57,161 nt of DNA from an uncultured Oscillospiraceae bacterium (GTDB lineage: Bacteria; Bacillota; Clostridia; Oscillospirales; Ruminococcaceae): positions 1 to 57,161 of the forward strand of contig CAKSEE010000014.1 of NCBI GenBank assembly GCA_934446455.1. Reading direction: 5' to 3'. Shown piece after piece: positions 43,407-52,421 of the stretch. The first letter of the stretch is position 1. Every line of letters starts with the position of its first letter. The notes under the pieces were generated by a model. That model did no database searches. It saw nothing but the letters and a program-made list of their open reading frames with translations, and was not told the origin of the DNA. The position numbers and the translations under genes are program-made.

Positions 43407-44345
43407 TCATGTGTGCGGGTAATACTTGTCGTAGTGAACCAGCTCGTCAAGCAGCATAGGAACCATTTCCTTTGCGTTTTCGTCGTTGAACTGGCACGTG
43501 CCTACCGCCATGTGACCGCCGCCGCCGTATTTCAGCATAAGGCTGCCGACGTTTACGCGGCTTGTGCGGTTGAGGATAGAATAGCCCACCGCGCACGAGC
43601 AGCCCTTTCCGCCCTTGCCGTCAACTATCCAGCAGGAGATGTTCTGCTCGGGATAAAGCGAATAAATAAGGAAGCGGTTGCCCGTGTAAATCGGCGAAAC
43701 GCCGCGCAGGTCGGTGATGATAACATCGCCCTCAACGCGCGTGTACTTGTGCACCATCTGCTTGAAAAGCTCGGTCTGCTCGTTGTAGAGCTTTATGCGC
43801 TCCTGTATGTCGGGCATGGCGAGAATCTCGTCGGTGCTCATGTAAGCGCAGCACTTAAGCAGCTTTTCCATAAGCTGGTAGTTGCTTATCGTGAAGTTTC
43901 TGAATCTGCCAAGACCCGTTCTGGGGTCCATAAGAAAGCCTATAAGAATCCAGCCCGTGGGGTGGAGTATTTCCTCACGCGTGAGGTTGCCGCTGTCAAC
44001 CTTGTCTACGGCCTCCATAAGGTCGTCAAAGTTCGGAAAGCGCTCCCTGCCGCCGTAGTATTCATATATGATACGCGCGCAGCTCGGGGTGATACGGCTC
44101 TCGCCCTTGTATTTGCCCTTGTACTTTTTGCGCTCCTCTTCGCTTGAGTGATGGTCGAACCACAGCCCTGCACCCTCAACGAACGGAACGTTTGCAAGGC
44201 AATCGTTCTCAGTCACGGGAACAAGACCGTCCTGAAGATCCTTAGGGTGGGCAAATGTCCATGAATCGACAACACCCGCGCACAAAAGCAGCGCGCCGCA
44301 GGCAAGTCCGTCAAAATCCGAACGCGTAATAAGTCGCATAGCCAT
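43407..44345 (-). CDS. DHH-family phosphoesterase
   Basis: 312 residues from ATG 44345, with GAGAGG upstream. Motifs: ITRSDFDGLACGALLL (DxD metal ligands), GLWFDHHSSEEE (DHH) and YGGGGHMAVGTCQF (DHHA1 GGGH). The family includes NrnA-like nano-RNases and cyclic dinucleotide or oligonucleotide phosphodiesterases; this subtype's substrate is not evident. It is isolated, ending at a terminator, 144 bp after the transglutaminase gene. Confidence 0.93.
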   Translation of the reverse strand: MAMRLITRSDFDGLACGALLLCAGVVDSWTFAHPKDLQDGLVPVTENDCLANVPFVEGAGLWFDHHSSEEERKKYKGKYKGESRITPSCARIIYEYYGGRERFPNFDDLMEAVDKVDSGNLTREEILHPTGWILIGFLMDPRTGLGRFRNFTISNYQLMEKLLKCCAYMSTDEILAMPDIQERIKLYNEQTELFKQMVHKYTRVEGDVIITDLRGVSPIYTGNRFLIYSLYPEQNISCWIVDGKGGKGCSCAVGYSILNRTSRVNVGSLMLKYGGGGHMAVGTCQFNDENAKEMVPMLLDELVHYDKYYPHT

Positions 44346-44467
44346 TGCTGAGTACCTCTCTCTGTGTGGTGATTGCCCAAAGCGCATGCCATGGGCGGAA
44401 CGCCCCGCCTTAACGGCTCAGGTGCTCCATATCTACATTATAGCAAATCCGCAGACAAAAATCAACA

Positions 44468-44501
44468 GCATTTTCAAAAAAATAAACGTTTATTTTTTGG
44501 A
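44468..44501 (-). terminator. A/T-rich palindrome over the transglutaminase stop codon
   Basis: On the minus strand AAAAAATAAACGTTTATTTTTTT spans the TAA stop and its end is a T tract; may end the nitrilase-tubulin-transglutaminase transcript. The stem is A/T-only apart from the centre. Confidence 0.5.
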
Positions 44502-47108
44502 CATAATTTTCCAGAGTCCGACCCTGCGCAGCCCTGCCGCCTTTTGTGCCCCGGCATAAAGCTCGCAAAGCAGCCCGTGCAGAACGCTCCGCTGTTCCTC
44601 GTCCGCGCTTTCGCCGCCGAAAGCCGCCTGCTGAAGCGCGTCCGCCTGCTTTGCAAGCCCCGTGCCGAAGCGGCTGTCGCACCGTGCGAAGAACGCCGCG
44701 GGAAGCTCGCCGTTGGCGGGCGTCATCTTGAGAAACGCCAGAATGTCCGTTATCGCCGTGTAGATGTCGCGCGCGCTCTCGCCCGCGTCGCCTGCGCCAA
44801 GGTTTGCAATGGAGCGCTCTGCGCGCTTTTTAAGCCCGTAAAGCGCGTACACCGCGCACGCCGCCGCAATGATAAATACGGCTGCCGCTCCCGCTATGGC
44901 AAGGATAAGCGTGATATTCACGCGGGTTCCTGCGGGCGCAGGCGTGGGCGCAGTGGTCTGCACGGGTGCGCCGCCTTGCGTGGCGGCGGACGTAACCGGC
45001 GCGGGACGCGTTGTCGCGAACGACGCTGTAGTCCTGATCGCAGGCTGCGGGGGCGCGGAATTTGCCGCCGAACTTGTCGGGTCGAACGTCACCCAGCCGT
45101 ACTGGTCAAGGTATACCTCCGTCCACGCGTGGAGATTCTTCGCGCGAAGCGTTACCGTATCGCCGAGCGATGGATCCGCCACGAAGCCGGTGCAGTAGCG
45201 CGCAGGTATGCCGCACTCGCGCAGCAGCAGCGTGAGCGCGCTTGCATAAAGCGAGCAGTGCCCGCTCCGGGTTCTTGTCAGAAAGCTCATCACGGGGTCG
45301 GCAGCGCCGTTGTCCATTGTAAGCGAGTAGGTATAGTTGTCGCGCAGATAGTCGCTTATAAGCTGCGCGCAGGCGTATCGGGAGTAAGCCCTGTTGCTTA
45401 CGTTATTGCTCCACGGCTTGTCCTCCAGAAGCTCGGAAAGCTGCTCGGAAAGACCCGTTTCCCACAGGAAATCGTCAAGCCTGCCCGCCATTCCGTCCGG
45501 GACGCCGCTGTAAACGTCGCTTACATATTCAGAATATTCCGTAAGCACCGCGCCCTCATTCATTTCCGGCACAACCACGCTGAAAATGCTGTTGGGCGAC
45601 ACCTTCCATTCCTCAAAGCACATCAGCACGGTTTTGAGGAACTGCGTCCCGTCGCCGCTGCTGTCCGTCGAGGTGTACGCAGGCACAAGCGCGGTGCACT
45701 GCACGGTGTTCACGTTGTCAAAGCTGCCGTTTACGCGCACCACATAGTCGCCGTAAACGTCGAACAGCTCGCTTGCGTAGTAGGAGAACTCCGACGTATA
45801 CGCGGGCAGGAACACAACGGACGTGTCGCACAGGTAATCTATCGTAACATCGGCAACGGAAACTATGCTGTCCGCTTCATACCCGCCTGAGAGCAGCATT
45901 GAGTGGATAACGCGCGCCTCGCACGGGCGGTAATCCCTGTCAAGGCGGAGCTTATCGCCGCTGCGCCATGCCTTTGGCTCGTTGTTCACGGGAGAGGACC
46001 ACGACGTACCCGTAAATTCCATGCCGATATCGCCGCGCAGGTACACAGGGGCGCTTCCGCTTACCGAAACGCGCAGTATCTCCTCGTCGCCCGTGCCCGG
46101 GGACACGACGTTAAGCGAGCTTTTGCGCCCGTCCCCCTGCGGCGTTGTGAAATATTCCGACAGCGTGCCGCCGTCGAACGGAGAGGCGGTGATACCCTGC
46201 TCCCCGCCAAAGCCAGTTACAAACTCGTAAACAGCGCTGTAGTCTATGCTGCTGCCCCTGCCGAAAGCCGCCGAGGCGACAACGCCCGCGCAGCCGAAAA
46301 GCGCCGCGCAGTACATTCCCACCGAAAAATACTTTGAATAGTACACCGCCGACATACTTACGCGCCTCGGGTAGTCCGCCCTTGCCATGCCGCGGCGGAA
46401 CTCCCGCTCCTCAAAAGCGGCAGCCCTGCGGTAGTCCGCGCCGCCGCCGCGCACGGGGGCAAGCCCTCCGCGAAAGCAGACGTTCACCGCAGCCGCAGCC
46501 GCGGCAAGCGCCGCAAACGGCAGCAGCCACGCATTGAACTCCAGGCGCTCCGCCGCAAACAGCGGAACCGCCATTACAATAAGGCAGCAGACTGGCGACA
46601 AAAACGAAGGCTTGCGCGCAAACGCCGCCGCGCACACCAGCGCGAACAGCACGCACATAAGCCCGAAGCCAAGCTCCACCCCGCCGACATAGTCCGCGTT
46701 AAGCTCCGTCAGCAGCTGCGGGTCGTTGAACAGCAGCCCCTGCGGGTTGAAAAATCGCCCCTGCGCGCTTTGCATTATGGCGTCCGCAAAATACGCGAGC
46801 CGCGCGCGCGCCTCGTCCGAGCAGGTAAACGCAGCCCATGCCGCGCCCGCGGCTATCACGGGCAGCGCTATCCCGCGCCTTACAAACGCAAACACAAGCG
46901 AGAAGCCCGCCGCCGCAGCGGCGCACACCGCGCCCATCACCCAAAGCCGAACGGGCAGCTCGTATTCCGTCAGCAGAAACATCATTCCGCAGACTGCCAA
47001 CGCGCAGCACCATAGCAGCTTTTTAAGCACCAGCAGCGGCGCTTTCGGCTTCTCGCCGTAATATCTGTCATAAACCAGCACCCCGCAGGGCGCGTTTCTT
47101 TTACTCAT
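44490..47108 (-). CDS. Membrane transglutaminase-like protein (TgpA type)
   Basis: 872 residues. Residues 30-210 have about five or six membrane segments, one more lies near 260-280, then an extracellular region. The transglutaminase core is at about 590-680: RSGHCSLYASALTLLLRECG with Cys618, HAWTEVYLDQYGW with His660, and Asp676 in TFDPTSS, a complete triad. A Thr/Pro/Ala-rich linker and a final membrane segment (NITLILAIAGAAAVFIIAAA) lead to a cytoplasmic C-terminal domain. Such proteins act on wall or surface proteins as proteases or transamidases. It lies 33 bp after the tubulin-like gene, in one operon. Confidence 0.92.
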   Translation of the reverse strand: MSKRNAPCGVLVYDRYYGEKPKAPLLVLKKLLWCCALAVCGMMFLLTEYELPVRLWVMGAVCAAAAAGFSLVFAFVRRGIALPVIAAGAAWAAFTCSDEARARLAYFADAIMQSAQGRFFNPQGLLFNDPQLLTELNADYVGGVELGFGLMCVLFALVCAAAFARKPSFLSPVCCLIVMAVPLFAAERLEFNAWLLPFAALAAAAAAVNVCFRGGLAPVRGGGADYRRAAAFEEREFRRGMARADYPRRVSMSAVYYSKYFSVGMYCAALFGCAGVVASAAFGRGSSIDYSAVYEFVTGFGGEQGITASPFDGGTLSEYFTTPQGDGRKSSLNVVSPGTGDEEILRVSVSGSAPVYLRGDIGMEFTGTSWSSPVNNEPKAWRSGDKLRLDRDYRPCEARVIHSMLLSGGYEADSIVSVADVTIDYLCDTSVVFLPAYTSEFSYYASELFDVYGDYVVRVNGSFDNVNTVQCTALVPAYTSTDSSGDGTQFLKTVLMCFEEWKVSPNSIFSVVVPEMNEGAVLTEYSEYVSDVYSGVPDGMAGRLDDFLWETGLSEQLSELLEDKPWSNNVSNRAYSRYACAQLISDYLRDNYTYSLTMDNGAADPVMSFLTRTRSGHCSLYASALTLLLRECGIPARYCTGFVADPSLGDTVTLRAKNLHAWTEVYLDQYGWVTFDPTSSAANSAPPQPAIRTTASFATTRPAPVTSAATQGGAPVQTTAPTPAPAGTRVNITLILAIAGAAAVFIIAAACAVYALYGLKKRAERSIANLGAGDAGESARDIYTAITDILAFLKMTPANGELPAAFFARCDSRFGTGLAKQADALQQAAFGGESADEEQRSVLHGLLCELYAGAQKAAGLRRVGLWKIMSKK

Positions 47109-47141
47109 GAATGTTCTTATTCCCTGATAAAGCTCATGCCG

Positions 47142-49430
47142 TTACTGTGTGAATATGTGTATACCGTGTTTTTTCAGCGAATCGTTGATGTAAGCGTAGT
47201 GCATATTCTCCCATTGCTGATAGTCCCTGAAGCCCTCGAGCTGAACGCCGCCCTTTATCTGCGTCACAACAGCCGCCCTGCCGAGCGTCGAGCCGTTCCA
47301 GATGTAGTTCATGCCCTTGTGCGACGCGCGCAGAGCCGCTATCTCGTCCTGCCGCGTGTATTTCGGGCATATCACCCTGTCAAGCGTGAAATCGTCCTGC
47401 GCGGGCGCTGCGGTGCTTACCCCGCTCAGGCACTCCTCAAGAGAGGGCGCAATGCCGCCCACGCCGAAAAACGCGCATATCTCAGAAAAGTTCATGGAAA
47501 GCAGCGTGTTGAAGCACTTTGCAACGATGTTCACCATCGCCCGTGCAAGCCCGCTTTCGTCGTCGTCGGGTATCTCAAGCATTCCCGATGCTTTGAACGC
47601 CCGCGACAGCACCTCATCGGGCAGCTTTTCCACAAGCTCGTCAAGCTTTGCGGACACAGCGGGGTCGGACACGGAAAACGCGTCGCGCGCGCACTCGTCC
47701 TCGTTCTCGCGGGATATCTGCTCAATTATCGAAGCGCGGTTCATCGCAATGTTCTCGAATGCCTCCGCAGCCTTTGCAAGCGTCCCCTCGAGATAGTCGC
47801 CCAGCGTGTCGTACTCCTGCCTGTAAAACTCGCGCATGGTAGCCGAGGTCTTGAGCCTGCGCGAATACTCCGCGTAGTCGCGCAGCTCGAAGATATACTG
47901 CTCCACCGCCTTTCCCACGAAAAGCGCGGAGGTCTTTACCTTCATATACGCGCCGCTTACAAGGCTGCGCGCACGCTCCACCTGCTCCTCCATATCGGAG
48001 TATTCCGAGTTTTCCTTTGCAATGGCGACGCGCAAATCCGCAAGGCACTTCTTCACTATCTCTATGGCGTAAAAGGGTCCCTTTTCCATATCGGTCTTGG
48101 CAGCCTCGCAGGTGGAGATTATCTCGTCCACTATCTCCTTGCCGCATACCTCCGCGCCCTTTTTGGTAAGGTCGGACATCTTCTGCGCCCAGTCGTCAAC
48201 ATACCCCTGCGAGCCGTCAGAGCTTATCTTCAGCGCACGCGGCGAAAACGTGGGGTTCAGCCGCTCGTCAAACTCCAGCTCGGGCAGTGCGCCCGCCTTT
48301 GAAGCCAGCAGCATTCCGTCGGGCGTTACCCTGCTGCCGAACTGCCCCAGCTGCATCTGTCCCACAGAGTTGGCGTTGAGCCTGCGGTTAAGCAGCGTGA
48401 ACACTCTCACGGACAGGTAGGACACTATCTTGCCCATGGGCACCTCGCGCACGCTCACGCCGTAGGTCAGCCAGCGGAAGTCGTGCGGCTCGTGGGGCTT
48501 GAGCATATTGTAGGACATTATGCGCTCCGCGTCATCGTCCCTGCCGAACACCATTTCCGCGCGCGAAAGTATCTTCTCCGCCGCGGTGTCCACCGTAAGC
48601 GCATAGCTTGCAAGCGCGGGCAGTATCTGTACTGAATTGAACGGTGCCTTATCCGACTTCACCTCAAACGAAGCGGAGTACCTCTGTGAAAACGGCTTTT
48701 TGTGGTACTGGAACAGGTCGAGCTCGTTTCTGGTTATCATGGTGTTGGCGTAGTAGTTGCCAAGCTCGCGCTGGTCCTCCTCAAAAAGCGCCGCCGTGTC
48801 CGCCGCGAAAAGCGAAGCGTTGATTTTTACGGGGTACGACGCGTCCTCGAAAAGCGAGTGCAGAATGTACGCCATGTCGATGAACATTCCCCCGAAGAAC
48901 ACGTCGCCCATGTTGCCCGTTATCACTATCTCAAGCGAATCCGAAGTTCCCGCGAAAGCCGCTATCGCCTCCCCCAGGCGCTTAAGCAGTTGCTTGATGC
49001 AGTGGAAGAGCGCCACGCGCCCGCACTGCCGCTTTGTAAGGCCGTAGGTCGGCGTTGCGGGGGAGTAATTCTTAAGTCCCGTGTCGAACCAGTCGAGCGC
49101 ATACTGCGGCAGCCGCGCAGGACTGTTAAGGTACTTGTATATCGCTTCCTCGGGTACTATCGGCAGGCACTCCGACGGCGCAAGCCCCGTCCCCTCGCAC
49201 GCCGCATTTTCAAGCAGCCTATCCTCGCCTATCGCAAAGAACCGCACCGCCTTGTCGTCCGTGCCGAAACGGCGCTCGGTCAGGTGCTTGCAGCGAAGCA
49301 GGCAGTCAACGCCGTTCCTGCCTATGCCGATGACGAACAGGCGGTTGCTGCCGAACGCGTCCTTATGCCCGTCATATAGCTTCAGAATACGCTCGGGACT
49401 GAGCCATGCTGTTTTTCTTTCTATTTCCAT
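47142..49430 (-). CDS. Tubulin-like (Tubulin_2-type) protein
   Basis: 762 residues, no signal or membrane segment. The start NRLFVIGIGRNGVDCLLRCK (residues 29-48) fits the first Rossmann Gly-rich loop of tubulin-like family proteins (Pfam Tubulin_2), and EIVITGNMGDVFFGGMFIDM (167-186) stands where the FtsZ/tubulin GTP-binding signature should be. That loop lacks the GGGTGTG pattern, so GTP binding is uncertain. The C-terminal 350 residues are helical, with coiled-coil character (AEAFENIAMNRASIIEQISR). It is operonic with a transglutaminase and a nitrilase. Assignment rests on local motifs and size. Confidence 0.6.
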   Translation of the reverse strand: MEIERKTAWLSPERILKLYDGHKDAFGSNRLFVIGIGRNGVDCLLRCKHLTERRFGTDDKAVRFFAIGEDRLLENAACEGTGLAPSECLPIVPEEAIYKYLNSPARLPQYALDWFDTGLKNYSPATPTYGLTKRQCGRVALFHCIKQLLKRLGEAIAAFAGTSDSLEIVITGNMGDVFFGGMFIDMAYILHSLFEDASYPVKINASLFAADTAALFEEDQRELGNYYANTMITRNELDLFQYHKKPFSQRYSASFEVKSDKAPFNSVQILPALASYALTVDTAAEKILSRAEMVFGRDDDAERIMSYNMLKPHEPHDFRWLTYGVSVREVPMGKIVSYLSVRVFTLLNRRLNANSVGQMQLGQFGSRVTPDGMLLASKAGALPELEFDERLNPTFSPRALKISSDGSQGYVDDWAQKMSDLTKKGAEVCGKEIVDEIISTCEAAKTDMEKGPFYAIEIVKKCLADLRVAIAKENSEYSDMEEQVERARSLVSGAYMKVKTSALFVGKAVEQYIFELRDYAEYSRRLKTSATMREFYRQEYDTLGDYLEGTLAKAAEAFENIAMNRASIIEQISRENEDECARDAFSVSDPAVSAKLDELVEKLPDEVLSRAFKASGMLEIPDDDESGLARAMVNIVAKCFNTLLSMNFSEICAFFGVGGIAPSLEECLSGVSTAAPAQDDFTLDRVICPKYTRQDEIAALRASHKGMNYIWNGSTLGRAAVVTQIKGGVQLEGFRDYQQWENMHYAYINDSLKKHGIHIFTQ

Positions 49431-49467
49431 GATAACACCCCTGAAATCGCTTGTATGTCAGGCAGCC

Positions 49468-50235
49468 CTATTCGTAAAAGCTGCGGTAAAGTTCCGTTCT
49501 GCGGTCAGCCGCCACGGGAAACGCCGCACGCGCCGCAAAAGCGTCGCTCGGGTCGATTTCGGCGAAAACCGCCTGCTGTGAAGCGCCCTGCGCCGCCGCC
49601 ACGGTTTCTCCGAGCGGCGAGTAGACCGCCGTGCCGCCGTCGTAGACCACTCCTCCGCCCGTACCCGTGCGGTTGCACAGGATAACGAACGACTGCGTTT
49701 CTATGGCGCGCGCCCTTGCAAGCGCGTCAAGCTGTGCGCGGCGGGAAGCGGGCCAGTTCGCCGCGCACACTATCACGCCGCATTCGCGCGAGAGCCGCTG
49801 ATAAAGCTCGGGAAAGCGCAGGTCGTAGCAAATCGTAAGCCCCGCGCGCACTCCCGCGATATCCGCGCACACAGCGCGTTCTCCCGCGGAAAACGCCTCG
49901 CCGCCTATGGTAAACGGGTGCAGCTTGTCGTACTGCGCCACGACGTCTCCGTGCGCGCACACGCACATTCTGTTGAACAGCCTGCCGCCCTCCCGCGCGC
50001 CGTAGCCGAAGCACACAGCGCTCTCAGACCCGCGCGTAAGCTCCCTGAAGAACCCCACCGTGCCGCCGCCTGCGTCCTCGCACAGCGAAAGCTCCTGCGA
50101 GAAGCCCGTAAGCGAAAGCTCGGGAAACACAACAAGGACGCAGCCCGCAGCCTGTTCGTAAAAACTGCGGCAAAGCGCCATGTTCGCCTGTTTGTCCTCC
50201 CATACGGTATCCGTCTGAACGGCGCATACCCTCAC
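49468..50235 (-). CDS. Nitrilase-superfamily carbon-nitrogen hydrolase
   Basis: 255 residues from GTG 50235; GGAGG ends 9 nt upstream and VRVCAVQTDTVWEDKQANM is the normal family start. The catalytic triad is complete: Glu39 (FPELSLTGF), Lys104 (YDKLHPF) and Cys136 (TICYDLRFPE). Closest in style to omega-amidase/YafV-like enzymes that hydrolyse amides such as alpha-ketoglutaramate. First gene after a consensus promoter; the tubulin-like gene follows at 37 bp. Confidence 0.93.
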   Translation of the reverse strand: MRVCAVQTDTVWEDKQANMALCRSFYEQAAGCVLVVFPELSLTGFSQELSLCEDAGGGTVGFFRELTRGSESAVCFGYGAREGGRLFNRMCVCAHGDVVAQYDKLHPFTIGGEAFSAGERAVCADIAGVRAGLTICYDLRFPELYQRLSRECGVIVCAANWPASRRAQLDALARARAIETQSFVILCNRTGTGGGVVYDGGTAVYSPLGETVAAAQGASQQAVFAEIDPSDAFAARAAFPVAADRRTELYRSFYE

Positions 50236-50268
50236 CGAAACGCACCTCCGATACTTTTCCTTATCTAT

Positions 50269-50297
50269 ATTATATAACGATTCCGCAATATTGTCAA
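50269..50297 (-). promoter_or_regulatory. Consensus promoter of the nitrilase-tubulin-transglutaminase operon
   Basis: Minus strand TTGACA (50292-50297), 17-bp spacer, TATAAT (50269-50274). Confidence 0.92.
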
Positions 50298-50368
50298 CAC
50301 AAAAATGTAAAAAACGCATAAAAACAAAAGGCAAATCAAGGATAATTTGCTTTATAATAAACAAAAAA

Positions 50369-50393
50369 TGCGGACGCTTGACAACCGTCCGCA
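50369..50393 (-). terminator. Orphan terminator-like palindrome overlapping a plus-strand promoter
   Basis: TGCGGACG/CGTCCGCA, 8 bp with a 9-nt loop; on the minus strand followed by TTTTTTGTTTATT, a classical terminator. No minus-strand gene ends here. It encloses the -35 box of the promoter at 50378, so it could instead be an operator. Confidence 0.6.
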
Positions 50394-50406
50394 AAAGTGC
50401 TATGAT
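50378..50406 (+). promoter_or_regulatory. Promoter ahead of the STAS-like remnant and GNAT gene
   Basis: TTGACA (50378-50383), 17-bp spacer, TATGAT (50401-50406). The following 70 nt can form CCGG-CT-GCAT/ATGC-CA-CCGG (about 50422-50449). Confidence 0.8.
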
Positions 50407-50480
50407 ATTCACGGAAAGACCGGCTGCATAAAGTCAATGCCACCGGAATAACAGGAAACCCGATGAGCTGCCCGGCATAA

Positions 50481-50825
50481 GAAAAAACGTTTATTCTTCC
50501 CTTTGCGGGCGGAGAAATATGGCTTGAGCGTCCGGATGGGATATATCAGTATACTGCGCCTGCCATTGAAAGGCTCCGCACGGATACTGTGATATTCCGC
50601 CGCCCGTCCTCTCCGGGACATATCACATTCGTACCCGACGAAACGCATATTACGGAAGAGTTGATTTCCGGGATAACAGACGCGCTCATAAGCCCCGGCA
50701 AAAGGTTTATGCGCGCAGCCCTTGTCGGGGCGGACGCGCCCTCCCGCAGAAAGCTGAAATTGCTTTTATACGGACACGGCTTTGCAGTCAGTTTTTTTGG
50801 CGGCATTGAACCTGCAAAAGAATAG
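50481..50825 (+). pseudogene. Remnant of a small gene without a start codon
   Basis: Open from after the TAA at 50478 to the TAG at 50823, about 114 codons: TFILPFAGGEIWLERPDGIY, HITFVPDETHITEELISGIT, PGKRFMRAALVGADAPSRRK and LLLYGHGFAVSFFGGIEPAK. The sequence has protein-like composition and resembles small clostridial STAS-like proteins. No ATG with a ribosome site is present before codon 37 (GTG 50589, without a clear site). Either the 5' end is lost or an unusual start is used. It overlaps nothing on its strand and lies 37 bp before the GNAT gene. Confidence 0.55.
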
Positions 50826-50862
50826 CTCCCGGACGAGCAGAATATCTGAAAGAGTGACAGAC

Positions 50863-51351
50863 ATGACAGTAAGGGCATACAACATTTCGGACATACCGCG
50901 CATGGCGCAGATATGGAACGAGGTCGTGGAACAGGGCGAGGCGTTCCCGCAGACCGAAAAGCTGAGCGAAGAAGCCGCGCGCGAGTTCTTTGCCGCGCAG
51001 AGCCATTGCGGCGTATGCGAGGACGATGGCGGGCTCGTGGGGCTTTATATCCTCCACCCGAACAATGTCGGCCGCTGCGGGCATATAGCCAACGCAAGCT
51101 ACGCGGTGCGCACGGATATGCGCGGGCGCCATATAGGCGAGCTGCTTGTGAGCGACTGCATAAAAATGTGCGGTGAGCTTGGCTTCGGCATACTGCAGTT
51201 CAACGCGGTCGTAAGCACCAACACGCCCGCGCTCAGGCTCTACAAAAAGCTCGGGTTCACGCAGCTCGGCACAATACCGCACGGCTTCAGGCGCGACGAC
51301 GGCACATATACCGACATTATCCCGCACTATATTGAGATAATAAAGCGCTGA
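50863..51351 (+). CDS. GNAT-family N-acetyltransferase
   Basis: 162 residues from ATG 50863. GNAT fold: TVRAYNISDIPRMAQIWNEV at the start, ASYAVRTDMRGRHIGELLV carrying the acetyl-CoA loop (RGRHIG), and FNAVVSTNTPALRLYKKLGF in motif B. It transfers acetyl from acetyl-CoA to an amine, with an unknown substrate. The ribosome site (GAAAGAG) is modest. Probably transcribed from the promoter at 50378 and ended by the hairpin at 51393. Confidence 0.92.
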   Translation: MTVRAYNISDIPRMAQIWNEVVEQGEAFPQTEKLSEEAAREFFAAQSHCGVCEDDGGLVGLYILHPNNVGRCGHIANASYAVRTDMRGRHIGELLVSDCIKMCGELGFGILQFNAVVSTNTPALRLYKKLGFTQLGTIPHGFRRDDGTYTDIIPHYIEIIKR

Positions 51352-51392
51352 ACGCGGCGCGAAAATTCCCGCGTAACATATGCACGCAAAAT

Positions 51393-51427
51393 CTCCCGCA
51401 GACATCAAACGCCTGCGGGAGCTTTTA
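51393..51427 (+). terminator. Terminator after the GNAT gene
   Basis: 9-bp stem CTCCCGCAG/CTGCGGGAG with an 11-nt loop, then CTTTTATC. Faces the convergent hydrolase gene. Confidence 0.85.
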
Positions 51428-51470
51428 TCTGTTCAGTGAGCATGGCAGAAAGCCGCGCAGCACTCCTTAT

Positions 51471-52421
51471 CTAGCCGACAAACTGCCTGAGTTCCCTGCT
51501 TATCTCCTCAAACTCATAATCATGGACATAGTGTGGGCAGTCCAGTTCAATATACCTTGCGTTGTCAGCACCCGAAATGTATTTCTTTGAAATACTCCTC
51601 CATTCTTCCTCGGTAAAGCCCGTTCCGCCCGAGCCGTCGGAGATAAACAGCAGCATAGGCACCTGCGGAATGCCATTTTCCTTTACAACCCCCGCGTTGT
51701 CCTTTACAGCGCAGGCTTCGTTTATCATTGTTACGGTCGGCGTCCGCCGGTAGAATAAGGCTCTGTATATCTCCTTTTCCCTGTCGGTCAGCGTTCCATG
51801 CTTAACAGCTTCGCTTTCAGCAAGGCTCGGAATCCACCTTGTAACGCCAAGCGCTGCACCGTATTGCCCGAGCTTCAGTAACGGCAGGCTGATTTTCATT
51901 TCATCGTAATAGTCAGGCACAACCATATCCAGCCCTACGATTGCCTCGACCTCCTCGGGGTACTTCTGCGCCCAGTATAAAGCCTCCAGCCCCGACATTG
52001 AATGCGGGCATAGTACATACGGCGCTTCGACTCCCGCTTTTTCAAGCGCCGTTCTCGTCTGGCTCAATATCGCGTCTATATCTCTGCTTTCATCAACAAC
52101 ATCGCTGAACCCGTATCCGAGCTTTTCCACTACCGCGATTTTATACTCGTTGCTCAGCAGCGAATAGAGCGACTTAAAATCCAGTATCGGCGAGCAAGTC
52201 CCCGCGCCCGACATGAACACAAGAGTTTTGTCGCCGCTGCCCTGCGTGTATACGCTCATGTTATGGCCGTTTACTTCTACCAGCTCGCCCAAAGGCGACA
52301 GCAGGTCCTTTTCGTCGGCGCTGCATATTTTATGCCGAACGAACGAAACCGCAGCGAACAGCACGATAATCGCGACAAATATCAGGAGCGACTTTAATGC
52401 TATGTTCAATACTTTTTTCAT
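51471..52421 (-). CDS. Membrane-anchored alpha/beta hydrolase
   Basis: 316 residues from ATG 52421. One N-terminal membrane segment (SLLIFVAIIVLFAAVSFV), then an extracellular alpha/beta-hydrolase domain: TLVFMSGAGTCSP (oxyanion region), VVEKLGYGFSD, VLCPHSMSGLEALYWAQ with the nucleophile Ser in HSMSG (normally GHSMGG), and C-terminal LDCPHYVHDYEFEEI with the catalytic His. Substrate unknown. The start region is duplicated (see the repeat at 52417). Confidence 0.9.
   Translation of the reverse strand: MKKVLNIALKSLLIFVAIIVLFAAVSFVRHKICSADEKDLLSPLGELVEVNGHNMSVYTQGSGDKTLVFMSGAGTCSPILDFKSLYSLLSNEYKIAVVEKLGYGFSDVVDESRDIDAILSQTRTALEKAGVEAPYVLCPHSMSGLEALYWAQKYPEEVEAIVGLDMVVPDYYDEMKISLPLLKLGQYGAALGVTRWIPSLAESEAVKHGTLTDREKEIYRALFYRRTPTVTMINEACAVKDNAGVVKENGIPQVPMLLFISDGSGGTGFTEEEWRSISKKYISGADNARYIELDCPHYVHDYEFEEISRELRQFVG

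Noticed and set aside
50236..50412. A longer nitrilase start adding 59 residues
   Set aside because: The added stretch overlaps the promoter and ribosome site, and family alignment begins at VRVCAVQ.
50407..50480. A known riboswitch in the leader before the STAS-like remnant
   Set aside because: A small hairpin with CCGG/CCGG and GCAT/ATGC pairs exists, but I could not match any aptamer class.
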